Assembly (NCBI GenBank): GCA_041608775.1
Contig: JBFISC010000221.1
Location: 1 to 5,572, forward strand
Origin: UBA7803 sp041608775
GTDB lineage: Bacteria > Pseudomonadota > Gammaproteobacteria > Pseudomonadales > Azotimanducaceae
Length of the DNA stretch: 5,572 nt
Direction: 5' to 3'
Shown: piece after piece, positions 1-5,572 of the stretch
Position numbering within the stretch: position 1 is the stretch's first letter
How the letters are laid out: each line of letters opens with the position of its first letter
Translations under genes and position numbers: made by a program
Notes under the pieces: model-generated
What the model was told of the DNA's origin: nothing
Databases searched by the model: none
What the model saw: the letters and a program-made list of their open reading frames with translations, nothing else

Positions 1-242
1 CCCACGAGCAGCGTCAGCCGCCGACCCAGAAGGTCGGCCACGTAACCGGATGGCACCTCGGTCACCAGGATCACGGCGCCGAAGATCGCCTGCAGCAGAA
101 AGATCTGCTGCATATCCAGGCCCTTGCTCTGAAAGAACGGCACCGCGATCGGCATGATCACCAGAAAGACCTGGAAGAACGCCAACGCCAGCGTGTTTCC
201 GAGGTTTCTCTCCAACCCTCGCCGATTTGCCTGCCCGTTCAT
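1..242 (-). CDS. MFS transporter, N-terminal part (gene runs off the left edge)
   Basis: This is the N-terminal 80 codons of an inner-membrane major facilitator superfamily transporter. I read it by hand from an ATG at 242-240. After a short basic N-terminus there are two hydrophobic segments, about residues 14-37 (TM1) and 46-64 (TM2). They are followed by the loop 2-3 signature of MFS proteins, 'motif A': G66-x-x-x-D70-x-x-G73-R74-R75, in the sequence EVPSGYVADLLGRR. The E-x-P-S/T-G-x-x-A-D form is common in drug/metabolite:proton antiporter-like MFS proteins, but the substrate cannot be told from this fragment. The start is the first Met before TM1, and a GAGAG stretch lies about 9 nt upstream. 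The nearest upstream same-strand elements are an intrinsic terminator (295-333) and a small ORF (370-612). The gene therefore needs its own promoter between about 243 and 295, or read-through of the terminator. Most of the protein lies outside the window. Confidence 0.88.
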   Translation of the reverse strand, partial: MNGQANRRGLERNLGNTLALAFFQVFLVIMPIAVPFFQSKGLDMQQIFLLQAIFGAVILVTEVPSGYVADLLGRRLTLLV

Positions 243-294
243 CGCTCTGCTCTCGATGTCGTTGTCCTGGATGCAGCTGTTTCTGCCCGCCCTG

Positions 295-333
295 AAACGA
301 AAAACCCCGGAGGCTGGCGGGCTCTCCGGGGTT
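295..333 (-). terminator. Rho-independent terminator (minus strand)
   Basis: A perfect 10-bp inverted repeat pairs 303-312 (AACCCCGGAG) with 324-333 (CTCCGGGGTT) around an 11-nt loop. Read on the minus strand, the GC-rich stem is followed directly by TTTTTCGTTT (304-295), the classic U-tract. On the plus strand the 3' side is only TTCTTTCTG, so it would be weaker in that direction. It lies 36 nt after the stop codon of the small ORF at 370-612 and about 50 nt before the MFS start codon. It could end the small ORF's transcript or act as an attenuator for the transporter. A weaker hairpin, CAAGC/GCTTG at 341-345 and 355-359, sits just upstream of it on the minus strand. Confidence 0.85.
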
Positions 334-369
334 CTTTCTGCAAGCGCGGTCGTTGCTTGTCTGAAATCG

Positions 370-612
370 CTATCCGCTGGAGCCGATGCCTCCGCACGCC
401 ATGACCACCACCAGGCCGTCACGCAGCGAGTGCGCCACCGGGGTGGGGTCCATGAAGTTGCTGTAGAGAATGCCGTTCATCGTCTGGTCGAGCTGTCCTG
501 GGAATTTGCGAAGGTCGGGAATACTGCGCCCATGCCGGACACGTGTCAACAGAGGCACGCACACGACGGCCCTCGGGATCCGCCGCTGGTCTGCCCGCGC
601 GTGCTCTCGCAT
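370..612 (-). CDS. Small unrecognised ORF, 80 aa
   Basis: I do not recognise this protein. The ATG at 612-610 is preceded by AGGAAGGA at 626-619 with a 6-nt spacer, which is close to an ideal ribosome binding site. The TAG stop is followed 36 nt later by a strong intrinsic terminator on the same strand. By eye, 37 of the last 41 codons (residues 40-80) end in G or C, as expected for coding DNA in this genome. Only about 27 of the first 39 do. The N-terminal half is basic (residues 1-36). The C-terminal half has a short hydrophobic run, LVVVMA at residues 67-72, then C73 and a Gly/Ser-rich tail, CGGIGSSG. There is no clear signal peptide or full membrane segment. Possible readings are a small regulatory or leader protein, a modified-peptide precursor, or the eroded 3' end of a larger gene. 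The string HGRSIPDLRKF faintly recalls c-type cytochrome domains of quinohemoprotein dehydrogenases, but there is no CxxCH, so I do not assign it. Confidence 0.45.
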   Translation of the reverse strand: MREHARADQRRIPRAVVCVPLLTRVRHGRSIPDLRKFPGQLDQTMNGILYSNFMDPTPVAHSLRDGLVVVMACGGIGSSG

Positions 613-618
613 ACTTCG

Positions 619-626
619 TCCTTCCT
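619..626 (-). promoter_or_regulatory. Ribosome binding site of the 80-aa ORF
   Basis: AGGAAGGA on the minus strand lies 6 nt before the ATG at 612-610. This decides that start over the in-frame ATGs farther upstream (633 and 630) and over the internal Met45. It is the main evidence that the ORF is translated. Confidence 0.55.
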
Positions 627-652
627 GCATCAAGGATCAATCAGGCGGAACC

Positions 653-1714
653 ATGACCCTTCGCGTCGGCCTCATCGGCTGCGGTCACATCGGGAAGTTT
701 CATGCGCGCAGCATCAAAGACGTGCAGAGCCGGGGACTTGTGGACATCGACTACCACGCGGTCTGCGATCGGAACATCGCGCGCGCCGAGGCATTCGCGA
801 GGATTGCCGGCTGTACCCTGGCCACGGCCGATGCGGACGAGCTGATCGGCTGTTGCGATGCGGTCTACGTGTGCACGGAAACCGCCGAACATCCGCAGCT
901 GGTGCTGGCGGCGGCCGCAGCAGCAAGACATGTGTTCTGCGAGAAGCCCCTGGCCCGGACCCTCGATGAGGCCGAGGCCATGACCAGCGCGGTGAATGCC
1001 GCCGGCGTCACCCACCAGGTCGGCCTGGTGCTCCATCACAGCCCCGTCTACCGGGTGCTGGCGGAACGGATGCGCCGCACGGCCGGTCAGGTTCTCACCG
1101 CGCACCTGCGCGACGATCAGTTGTTTCCGGTTGGCGGTGAGTACGGCTCCTCGTGGCGCGCCGACCCGGCCAGAGCCGGTGGCGGCACCCTGCTCGAGCA
1201 CTCCATCCACGACGTGGACCTGTTGCGCAGGCTGTTCGGAGAGATCGAATCGGTGCGCTGCCGAACCCGCAACGTAGCCGGCCATCCCGGCATCGAGGAC
1301 GTGGCGCTGGCCACCTTCAGCCACCGGGGAGGGACGATCACGACCCTGACCTCAGTCTGGCACCAGGTGGCGTCGCGCCAGTCGAGCCGGCATCTGGAGG
1401 TGTTCTGCAGCGATGTCCGCCTGGAAACCAGCCACGACTACTTCGGAACGCTCACGGAGGAATTCGCCGATCAGCCGCCGCTGACTTTTTCCAACGATGA
1501 AGTTCTGGCGCGCTTCATGGCGCTCGAAGGGCTGCATCCGCGGGAGGAAGACCTGCGCGGGCTGGCCGGCCTTTCGGATCGCCGCTTTCTTGCCGCGGCC
1601 GCGGCGGGCACTCGCGCGACGCCGGACTTCAACGATGCCCTGGCGGCCCACCGGATCGTCGACGCTGGCTATCGCAGCGCCGCCGAGAACCGGGACGTGG
1701 CCATAGGCCCGTGA
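653..1714 (+). CDS. Gfo/Idh/MocA-family NAD(P)-dependent oxidoreductase
   Basis: This 353-aa cytoplasmic dehydrogenase has the usual family length. Residues 5-18 form the Rossmann dinucleotide-binding turn, VGLIGCGHIGKFHA, with the GxGxxG pattern at 9-14. The family signature EKP is at 97-99, within CEKPLA; its Lys98 is normally catalytic and contacts the cofactor. The C-terminal alpha/beta domain carries GGGTLLEHSIHDVDLL, in which His186 matches the conserved active-site His and D189 follows it. The C-terminus (about 305-345, DFNDALAAHRIVDAGYRSA) is also typical. Members oxidise or reduce sugars, inositols, amino sugars or related compounds; the substrate here is unknown. The frame stays open upstream to about 470, but the ATG at 653 is correct because the Rossmann fold begins at residue 3 and AGGCGGA (643-649) lies just upstream. 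The gene is probably cotranscribed with the small membrane protein 34 nt downstream. It is divergent from the 80-aa ORF, only 40 nt away. Confidence 0.93.
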   Translation: MTLRVGLIGCGHIGKFHARSIKDVQSRGLVDIDYHAVCDRNIARAEAFARIAGCTLATADADELIGCCDAVYVCTETAEHPQLVLAAAAAARHVFCEKPLARTLDEAEAMTSAVNAAGVTHQVGLVLHHSPVYRVLAERMRRTAGQVLTAHLRDDQLFPVGGEYGSSWRADPARAGGGTLLEHSIHDVDLLRRLFGEIESVRCRTRNVAGHPGIEDVALATFSHRGGTITTLTSVWHQVASRQSSRHLEVFCSDVRLETSHDYFGTLTEEFADQPPLTFSNDEVLARFMALEGLHPREEDLRGLAGLSDRRFLAAAAAGTRATPDFNDALAAHRIVDAGYRSAAENRDVAIGP

Positions 1715-1748
1715 GCGGAACCTCGACGTTACCCTGGGAGGAAAGCAG

Positions 1749-2093
1749 ATGGGCTATCTGGTAGCCAAGTTCGCAATCACTGCGGCCATCGTCGTGCTGG
1801 TATCGGAGCTCGCGAGGCGGTCGACCCTGCTGGGCGCCGTGGTCGCCTCGATCCCCCTGGTGTCGGTGCTGGCGCTGATCTGGATGTACCTGGAGTCCCC
1901 TGACGTCGAGCGGCTGGCGGGGTTTTCCGCGGACATAGTCTGGCTGGTCGCGCCGTCGCTGGTTCTGTTCCTGCTGCTTCCGCCTCTGCTCCGCCACGGC
2001 GTCGGCTTCTGGTGGAGCCTGGGTGCCGGTATCGGCGCGACGGCCCTTGCCTACTGGACGTCGATTCAGCTGATGGCTTTTCTCCGCGGCTGA
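1749..2093 (+). CDS. DUF3147-like small integral membrane protein
   Basis: This 114-aa protein is very hydrophobic and has about four predicted membrane segments: residues 4-19, 27-45, 62-80 and 87-110. The first two flank a conserved-looking polar stretch, SELARRSTLLGAVVAS, and the next is preceded by a Ser-Pro-Asp-Val-Glu loop. The layout and the RRSTLLGA...IPL...WMY pattern match what I recall of the DUF3147 inner-membrane family found in proteobacteria, whose function is not established. Start choice is firm: GGGAGGA (1736-1742) lies 6 nt before the ATG. It sits 34 nt downstream of the oxidoreductase with no promoter or terminator between them, so the two are probably one transcript. Its stop is 9 nt from the stop of the convergent hydrolase, and no terminator hairpin with a U-tract is visible there. 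The family call rests on memory of the pattern, not a search. Confidence 0.82.
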   Translation: MGYLVAKFAITAAIVVLVSELARRSTLLGAVVASIPLVSVLALIWMYLESPDVERLAGFSADIVWLVAPSLVLFLLLPPLLRHGVGFWWSLGAGIGATALAYWTSIQLMAFLRG

Positions 2094-2102
2094 TCGCGAG
2101 CC

Positions 2103-2876
2103 TCAAAGCCCGTTCAGAAATCCCGCCAACGCGGCGTTGAACGCCTGCGGGTTCTCGAAGTAGGCCGAGTGTCCCGCATCCACCTCCACCACGCTCGCAC
2201 CCGGCAACCGGCGGGACAGCTCGCGCAGCACCTCAAGCGGCCAGATCAGATCCCGCCGCCCGGCGACGACCAGGATCGGCAGCGCCAGCGCCGCCGCCTG
2301 GTCGAGATCCGTCATCGCCTCCGGCGCGAACATCTGCCGGAACAGGCCCAGTTGCTCCAGGTCCTCGTTGAACGCCGACAGCTCGAGATAGAGAAACGCA
2401 CCGGCCGGATCCCGCAGGTGGTAGTCGGCAGCAAGCGCAGGGCTCACCGCCCCCGCGCGAGCCGCTCGCTCCGTCATGGTGCGGATGCTCTCGATCCCCG
2501 ATTCCAGCGCCAGCCCACCGATGGTGTCGCACAGCACCAGCGAGCGCACCCGCTCGGGATGTTCGAGGGCAAGCCGCACGCCGGTCCAACCACCCATGGA
2601 CTGACACACCAGGTGCGCCCGGTCGACGCCGGCCGCATCCATCACCGCGAGCGCGTCCCCGGCGAACGCGCTGACGGAAAACCGTCCCGCTCCGCAGGAT
2701 GAGCGGCCGAACCCGCGATGGTCGTGAGCCAGACAGCGATACCGGGCGGCGAACTCGCCTACCTGCTGCCACCAGCTGGTGGAATTGCCGCCGGCGCCGT
2801 GGCAGAAGAAGATGGTTTCGGCTCCCTCGCCGCGGAGCGTGTAGTAAAGGTCCACATCGCGGTGCGCGTACGGCAT
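2103..2876 (-). CDS. Alpha/beta-fold hydrolase, 257 aa
   Basis: This is a compact single-domain serine hydrolase of the alpha/beta-hydrolase superfamily, close to the usual 250-300 aa. The oxyanion-hole motif HGAGG is at residues 26-30. The DHRGFGRS stretch (52-59) is typical of the 3-oxoadipate enol-lactonase/BphD/haloperoxidase-like group. The nucleophile elbow is C91-Q-S93-M-G95, giving Ser93. The acid is Asp209 in VVAGRRDLIWP, and the general base is His236 in DAGHSAYFENP. A cap region lies at about 120-190. There is no signal peptide, so it should be cytoplasmic. The open frame continues upstream into the esterase gene, but the ATG at 2876 is right: AGGGAGAG at 2891-2884 precedes it and the beta-sheet begins at once. 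It starts one nucleotide after the esterase TGA, which suggests translational coupling. The substrate (ester, lactone or C-C bond) cannot be told. Confidence 0.9.
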   Translation of the reverse strand: MPYAHRDVDLYYTLRGEGAETIFFCHGAGGNSTSWWQQVGEFAARYRCLAHDHRGFGRSSCGAGRFSVSAFAGDALAVMDAAGVDRAHLVCQSMGGWTGVRLALEHPERVRSLVLCDTIGGLALESGIESIRTMTERAARAGAVSPALAADYHLRDPAGAFLYLELSAFNEDLEQLGLFRQMFAPEAMTDLDQAAALALPILVVAGRRDLIWPLEVLRELSRRLPGASVVEVDAGHSAYFENPQAFNAALAGFLNGL

Positions 2877-2877
2877 G

Positions 2878-4404
2878 TCAGGGCTCTCCCTGCTGGCTGT
2901 GCCAGCGGTTCTCGTGGAAGTCCAGCTGCCGGCGACGGTACCCGGCGCGCGGTTCCACCCGCTCGCCGAGGTAAAGCAGCGTATCGTTGTCGGCGCTGTA
3001 GGGCGGCCAGTAGCCTTCCGCGCGGCCCGCCGGATCGCCACCGCGGGCGAAGCTGAGCCAGTGGCTGTGGAGCCGCCGCGCCATGGCCCGATCCGCATCG
3101 CCGACCACCGCCCGCGCGAAGGGTAAAGCGTGCAGGGTATTGAACACGAAGGGAATTTCGCTGCCGTGCCCGGCCCCGGGGACCTTGTCGCGACGCCGCT
3201 CGAGCACATAGTCGAAGTGGTAGAGATAGGCGTCCTCACCCGCCTCAGCGACCGCCCGAGCGATGTAGCGGGCGCCTGCGACGAACACCGCATCGCCCCA
3301 GGCCCGGGACGCCCAGTCCTCGCCGGGGTAGAGCGCCCGCAGGGCGTCGACGTCGACCCCGGAGGCGGCGACGGCGCTGGCCGCATCGGTGCCGAAGGCT
3401 GCGAGGACGCTCGCCTCGTAGCTGTTTGAACCAACCAGCACCGGCACCCGCTGAAACTCGCCCCGGGCCAGCCGTGCCGCCGGGTCGTCGAGGATCCACT
3501 CACCGTCGATCACCGGAGCGACCGCGCCGATGCCCCGGAGAGGCTCGTCACCGAGCACGGCCTCCACGGGCAGCGCGCGCAGCGTTGCTGCCGTGGTGTC
3601 CCGCCCCTGCCACGCGAGACCTTCCGCCATGAGCGAGGGCCGCAGACCCCGGCGCCGGTCGAGGTGCCGGGTCAGCTGCAGCCCCCCGCCACTCTGGACG
3701 ATGGCTCTTTCGAACAGACCACGCGTCCGTGGCGAGGTGAGGAGGTAGAGCACGCTGGAGCCTCCGGCGCTCTCGCCGAAGACGGTCACGTTGTTCGGGT
3801 CACCGCCGAAAGCAGCGATGTTCTCTTTGACCCAGCGCAAGGCAGCAGCCTGGTCCATCAGCCCGAAGTTGCCGCTCTCCTCCAGGGCCGGGTGAGCGAA
3901 GAAGCCGAGGCGGCCGAGGCGGTAGTTGAAGGTCACCAGCACCACGCCGTTCGCGGCGAAGCTCGCACCGTCGTAGTAGGGCAGCGAACCGGCGCCGATG
4001 CGGTGGGCGCCGCCGTGAATCCACACCATCACCGGCGCACCTTGCGCCGCCGGCGGCGTCCAGACGTTTAGATACAGGCAGTCCTCGGCCATGCGCTCGA
4101 TGCGGCGGGCGCGATCCCGGCGCGCCGGCTGCGGGCAAGCGGGCGGGTTGCCGCGGGCGGCGCGCACCCCGCGCCAGGGTTCGACCGGTGCCGGCGCCCG
4201 CCAGCGCCGCTCGCCAACCGGTGGCGCGACGTAGGGAATGCCCCGGAACACCCGCACGCCGTCGAGGCTTTCACCCTGCAGCGCCCCGGACTCGACCCGC
4301 ACCACGGGCCCGACCGGCACCTGGCTCTGACAGCCGGACAGCACAGCGAGCCAGAGAAACGCCGTGATCCTGGTCCCAACCATCCGCGCCCGTCCCGCCG
4401 TCAT
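2878..4404 (-). CDS. Lipoprotein type-B carboxylesterase
   Basis: This 508-aa secreted lipoprotein belongs to the carboxylesterase type B family (pNB-esterase and cholinesterase relatives). The N-terminus has basic residues, a hydrophobic run (ITAFLWLAV) and a lipobox LSGC ending at Cys25. Gln26 at +2 favours outer-membrane sorting over retention in the inner membrane. Family landmarks are FRGIPY (53-58), EDCLYLNVW (107-115), the oxyanion hole HGG (130-132), FNYRLGRLGF (159-168), and GESAG (210-214) with nucleophile Ser212. The remaining triad residues are probably Glu330 in GSNSYE and His413 in GAGHGSEIP. All key residues are present and the length is normal. I chose the ATG at 4404 because GGGGGAGG (4422-4415) lies 10 nt upstream. 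Met8 at 4383 is a possible alternative, and the farther upstream frame overlaps the divergent gene. It heads an operon with the alpha/beta hydrolase. The substrate is unknown. Confidence 0.92.
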   Translation of the reverse strand: MTAGRARMVGTRITAFLWLAVLSGCQSQVPVGPVVRVESGALQGESLDGVRVFRGIPYVAPPVGERRWRAPAPVEPWRGVRAARGNPPACPQPARRDRARRIERMAEDCLYLNVWTPPAAQGAPVMVWIHGGAHRIGAGSLPYYDGASFAANGVVLVTFNYRLGRLGFFAHPALEESGNFGLMDQAAALRWVKENIAAFGGDPNNVTVFGESAGGSSVLYLLTSPRTRGLFERAIVQSGGGLQLTRHLDRRRGLRPSLMAEGLAWQGRDTTAATLRALPVEAVLGDEPLRGIGAVAPVIDGEWILDDPAARLARGEFQRVPVLVGSNSYEASVLAAFGTDAASAVAASGVDVDALRALYPGEDWASRAWGDAVFVAGARYIARAVAEAGEDAYLYHFDYVLERRRDKVPGAGHGSEIPFVFNTLHALPFARAVVGDADRAMARRLHSHWLSFARGGDPAGRAEGYWPPYSADNDTLLYLGERVEPRAGYRRRQLDFHENRWHSQQGEP

Positions 4405-4474
4405 CGCCCGCAAGCCTCCCCCGCTCCCCGGCTCCCGGCCGGCTGGGTTACCATACCTTAGCGGGGGGAGAGAC
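4405..4474. promoter_or_regulatory. Divergent intergenic region between esterase and aminotransferase
   Basis: These 70 bp must hold, or overlap, the promoters of two divergent genes. The left part is very C-rich on the plus strand. Its only AT-rich patch is GGTTACCATACCTTAGC (about 4446-4462), the likeliest place for -10 elements in either direction (TATGGT read on the minus strand). No convincing -35 partner is visible. Both ribosome binding sites lie here: GGGGGAGG on the minus strand (4422-4415) and GGGGGGAG on the plus strand (4463-4470). Together they form an inverted repeat. Confidence 0.5.
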
Positions 4475-5572
4475 ATGAGCAACAGCACGATACGCTTCGA
4501 CTTCGGCAGCGGCCGCGCCGACCCGGATACGTTTCCGACGGCAGCGCTGAAAGCCGCTGCCGATCGCGCCATCGACGCTAGTGCCCGGGCGCTGGCGGAC
4601 TACCCGGGAGCGCTCGGTCACAGCGGTCTCCGGCAGGCCATGGCGCGGCGCGAATCGGAGCGTGAGGGCGTCGCCGTGAACCCGGATCACGTGGTCCTCA
4701 CCAACGGCTCCATGCAGGCGGTAACGCTCACCGCGCAGACCCTGCAGCAGGCGCCCGGCGATACCGTCATTCTCGAGGAGTTCAGCTACCCGGGCACCCT
4801 GTCCGCGTACCGAAACCTGCGCCTGACGCTGGAGGGCATCCCGCTGTCCGCCGAAGGAATGCGGCTGGACGCACTGGAAGCGCGGCTCGAGGCGCTCGCG
4901 GCCGCCGGCCGTCAGGCGAAGTTCATCTACGCCATCAGCACCTATCAGAATCCCACCGGATTCGTCATGCCGAAGGCCAACCGCCAGGGGCTGATCGAGC
5001 TCGCCCGGCGTTTCGACGTGCCCGTAGTCGAAGACAACTGCTATGCCGACGTGCATTTCGACGGCCCCGTGGAACCCGCCCTGTACGCGCTCGACGACAG
5101 TCCGAACCAGATCTACCTGTGCTCGCTGTCGAAGATCCTCGGCCCCGGGCTGCGGCTCGGCTATGCGATCGCGCGCCCACCCATGCTGGAGCGCATCACC
5201 GCGCGGCGCAACGATGCCGGCAGCAACACGCTGGCGGCTGCCATCGCCGCCGAGTTCTACCGCGACGGCATCTGGGAGCACGCCCGGATCGTCAACGACG
5301 CGCTGCGGGTGAAGCGCGATCGGCTGCTGGCAAAGCTCGGCGCCGAGCTCGACGACATCTGCGTCTGGTCGGAACCGCCCGGTGGGCTGTTCGTCTGGCT
5401 GCGGCTGCCGGACGACGTGGATCGCCAGCAGTTGTGGGCGCTGTGCCGGGACGACGGGGTGAGCTACCTGCCGGGCTCCGCCTTCCACTACGCCGGCAAC
5501 GACGTGCCGTATCTGCGCCTTGCGTTCGGGCATCTGGACCTGGCGACCATCGACGAGGGGGTGACGCGTCTC
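4475..5572 (+). CDS. Fold-type I PLP-dependent aminotransferase (class I/II), C-terminus cut by the right edge
   Basis: I read 366 codons by hand with no stop before the window edge. The family is usually about 370-400 aa, so little is missing. It resembles the 2-aminoadipate/kynurenine aminotransferase (LysN/KAT-like) and MocR aminotransferase-domain group. The landmarks are Y43-P...G48...LR at 52-53, LTNGSMQAV (75-83) contacting the PLP phosphate, and YQNPTG (157-162) with Asn159. Asp187 and Tyr190 lie in VVEDNCYAD. The Schiff-base lysine is Lys220 in SLSKILGPGLRLGY, and Arg348 in YLRLAFGH binds the substrate carboxylate. There is no N-terminal HTH domain, so this is a free-standing enzyme rather than a MocR regulator. 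The start is fixed by GGGGGGAG ending 4 nt before the ATG. It transfers an amino group between an amino acid and a 2-oxoacid in the cytoplasm; the actual substrate is not identifiable. It is divergent from the esterase operon. Confidence 0.92.
   Translation, partial: MSNSTIRFDFGSGRADPDTFPTAALKAAADRAIDASARALADYPGALGHSGLRQAMARRESEREGVAVNPDHVVLTNGSMQAVTLTAQTLQQAPGDTVILEEFSYPGTLSAYRNLRLTLEGIPLSAEGMRLDALEARLEALAAAGRQAKFIYAISTYQNPTGFVMPKANRQGLIELARRFDVPVVEDNCYADVHFDGPVEPALYALDDSPNQIYLCSLSKILGPGLRLGYAIARPPMLERITARRNDAGSNTLAAAIAAEFYRDGIWEHARIVNDALRVKRDRLLAKLGAELDDICVWSEPPGGLFVWLRLPDDVDRQQLWALCRDDGVSYLPGSAFHYAGNDVPYLRLAFGHLDLATIDEGVTRL

Noticed and set aside
419..640. Second minus-strand frame of 73 codons overlapping the 80-aa ORF
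   Set aside because: It lacks a well-placed RBS. It is the alternative frame of the same DNA and has an Arg/Ala/Pro-rich shadow composition, whereas the 80-aa frame has the GC3 bias.
470..652. In-frame upstream extension of the oxidoreductase (61 extra codons)
   Set aside because: The Rossmann beta-strand begins at residue 3 from the ATG at 653, which has a nearby RBS. The extension adds no recognisable sequence and lies antisense to the 80-aa ORF.
154..969. Plus-strand open frame of 271 codons across the left intergenic region and into the oxidoreductase gene
   Set aside because: It overlaps the MFS start, the terminator and the oxidoreductase N-terminus in another frame. Its translation is Arg/His-rich with no domain, typical of a shadow frame in GC-rich DNA.
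2877..3503. Upstream extension of the alpha/beta hydrolase into a 466-codon frame
   Set aside because: The extension runs out of frame through the esterase coding sequence, whose conserved motifs are in the other frame. It is a shadow, not a fusion protein.
4435..4442. CCGGCCGG palindrome in the divergent intergenic region
   Set aside because: The symmetry stops after 8 bp, and such palindromes are common by chance in GC-rich DNA. No operator consensus is recognised.
4405..4572. N-terminal extension of the esterase by 56 codons
   Set aside because: It would overlap the divergent aminotransferase start and put the lipoprotein signal deep inside the protein. The ATG at 4404 has an RBS and places the lipobox Cys at residue 25.
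4448..5533. Minus-strand open frame of 361 codons opposite the aminotransferase
   Set aside because: It is fully antisense to a gene with all conserved PLP-enzyme motifs and shows no domain of its own.
1..5572. CRISPR arrays, tRNA/rRNA genes, insertion sequences, attachment sites or defence-system genes
   Set aside because: I saw no regularly spaced direct repeats, tRNA-like cloverleaf ends, transposase motifs or defence domains anywhere in the window.

Overview
The window is a GC-rich stretch of bacterial chromosome. Coding frames show a strong G/C bias at the third codon position, and genes carry purine-rich Shine-Dalgarno sequences. One gene encodes a lipoprotein with a Lol-type signal, which together with a DUF3147-like membrane protein suggests a Gram-negative proteobacterium, probably a gamma- or related class. 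I cannot place it more closely. I see no rRNA, tRNA, CRISPR array, insertion sequence or phage gene.

Layout, left to right. The left edge holds the N-terminal 80 codons of an MFS transporter on the minus strand (1-242). Upstream of it on the same strand lie a strong intrinsic terminator (295-333) and a small unrecognised ORF of 80 aa (370-612) with an excellent ribosome binding site. A plus-strand pair follows: a Gfo/Idh/MocA-family NAD(P)-dependent oxidoreductase (653-1714) and, 34 nt later, a small DUF3147-like membrane protein (1749-2093). Convergent to these, with only 9 nt between stop codons, is a minus-strand operon of two hydrolases. The upstream gene is a lipoprotein type-B carboxylesterase (2878-4404). 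The downstream gene is a cytoplasmic alpha/beta hydrolase (2103-2876) that starts one nucleotide after the esterase stop codon. A 70-bp divergent intergenic region then leads to a plus-strand fold-type-I PLP aminotransferase (4475 to the right edge), which is nearly complete.

The annotated genes look like ordinary accessory catabolism and transport. The tandem esterases could hydrolyse ester or lactone substrates, first in the cell envelope and then in the cytoplasm. The oxidoreductase probably acts on a sugar, polyol or similar small molecule. No complete pathway can be read from the window. The least ordinary segment is 243-652. It carries the small ORF, whose second half has a clearly coding-like third-position pattern, followed by a terminator just ahead of the MFS gene. 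This could be an independent small-protein gene, an attenuation-type leader, or the relic of a decayed gene.
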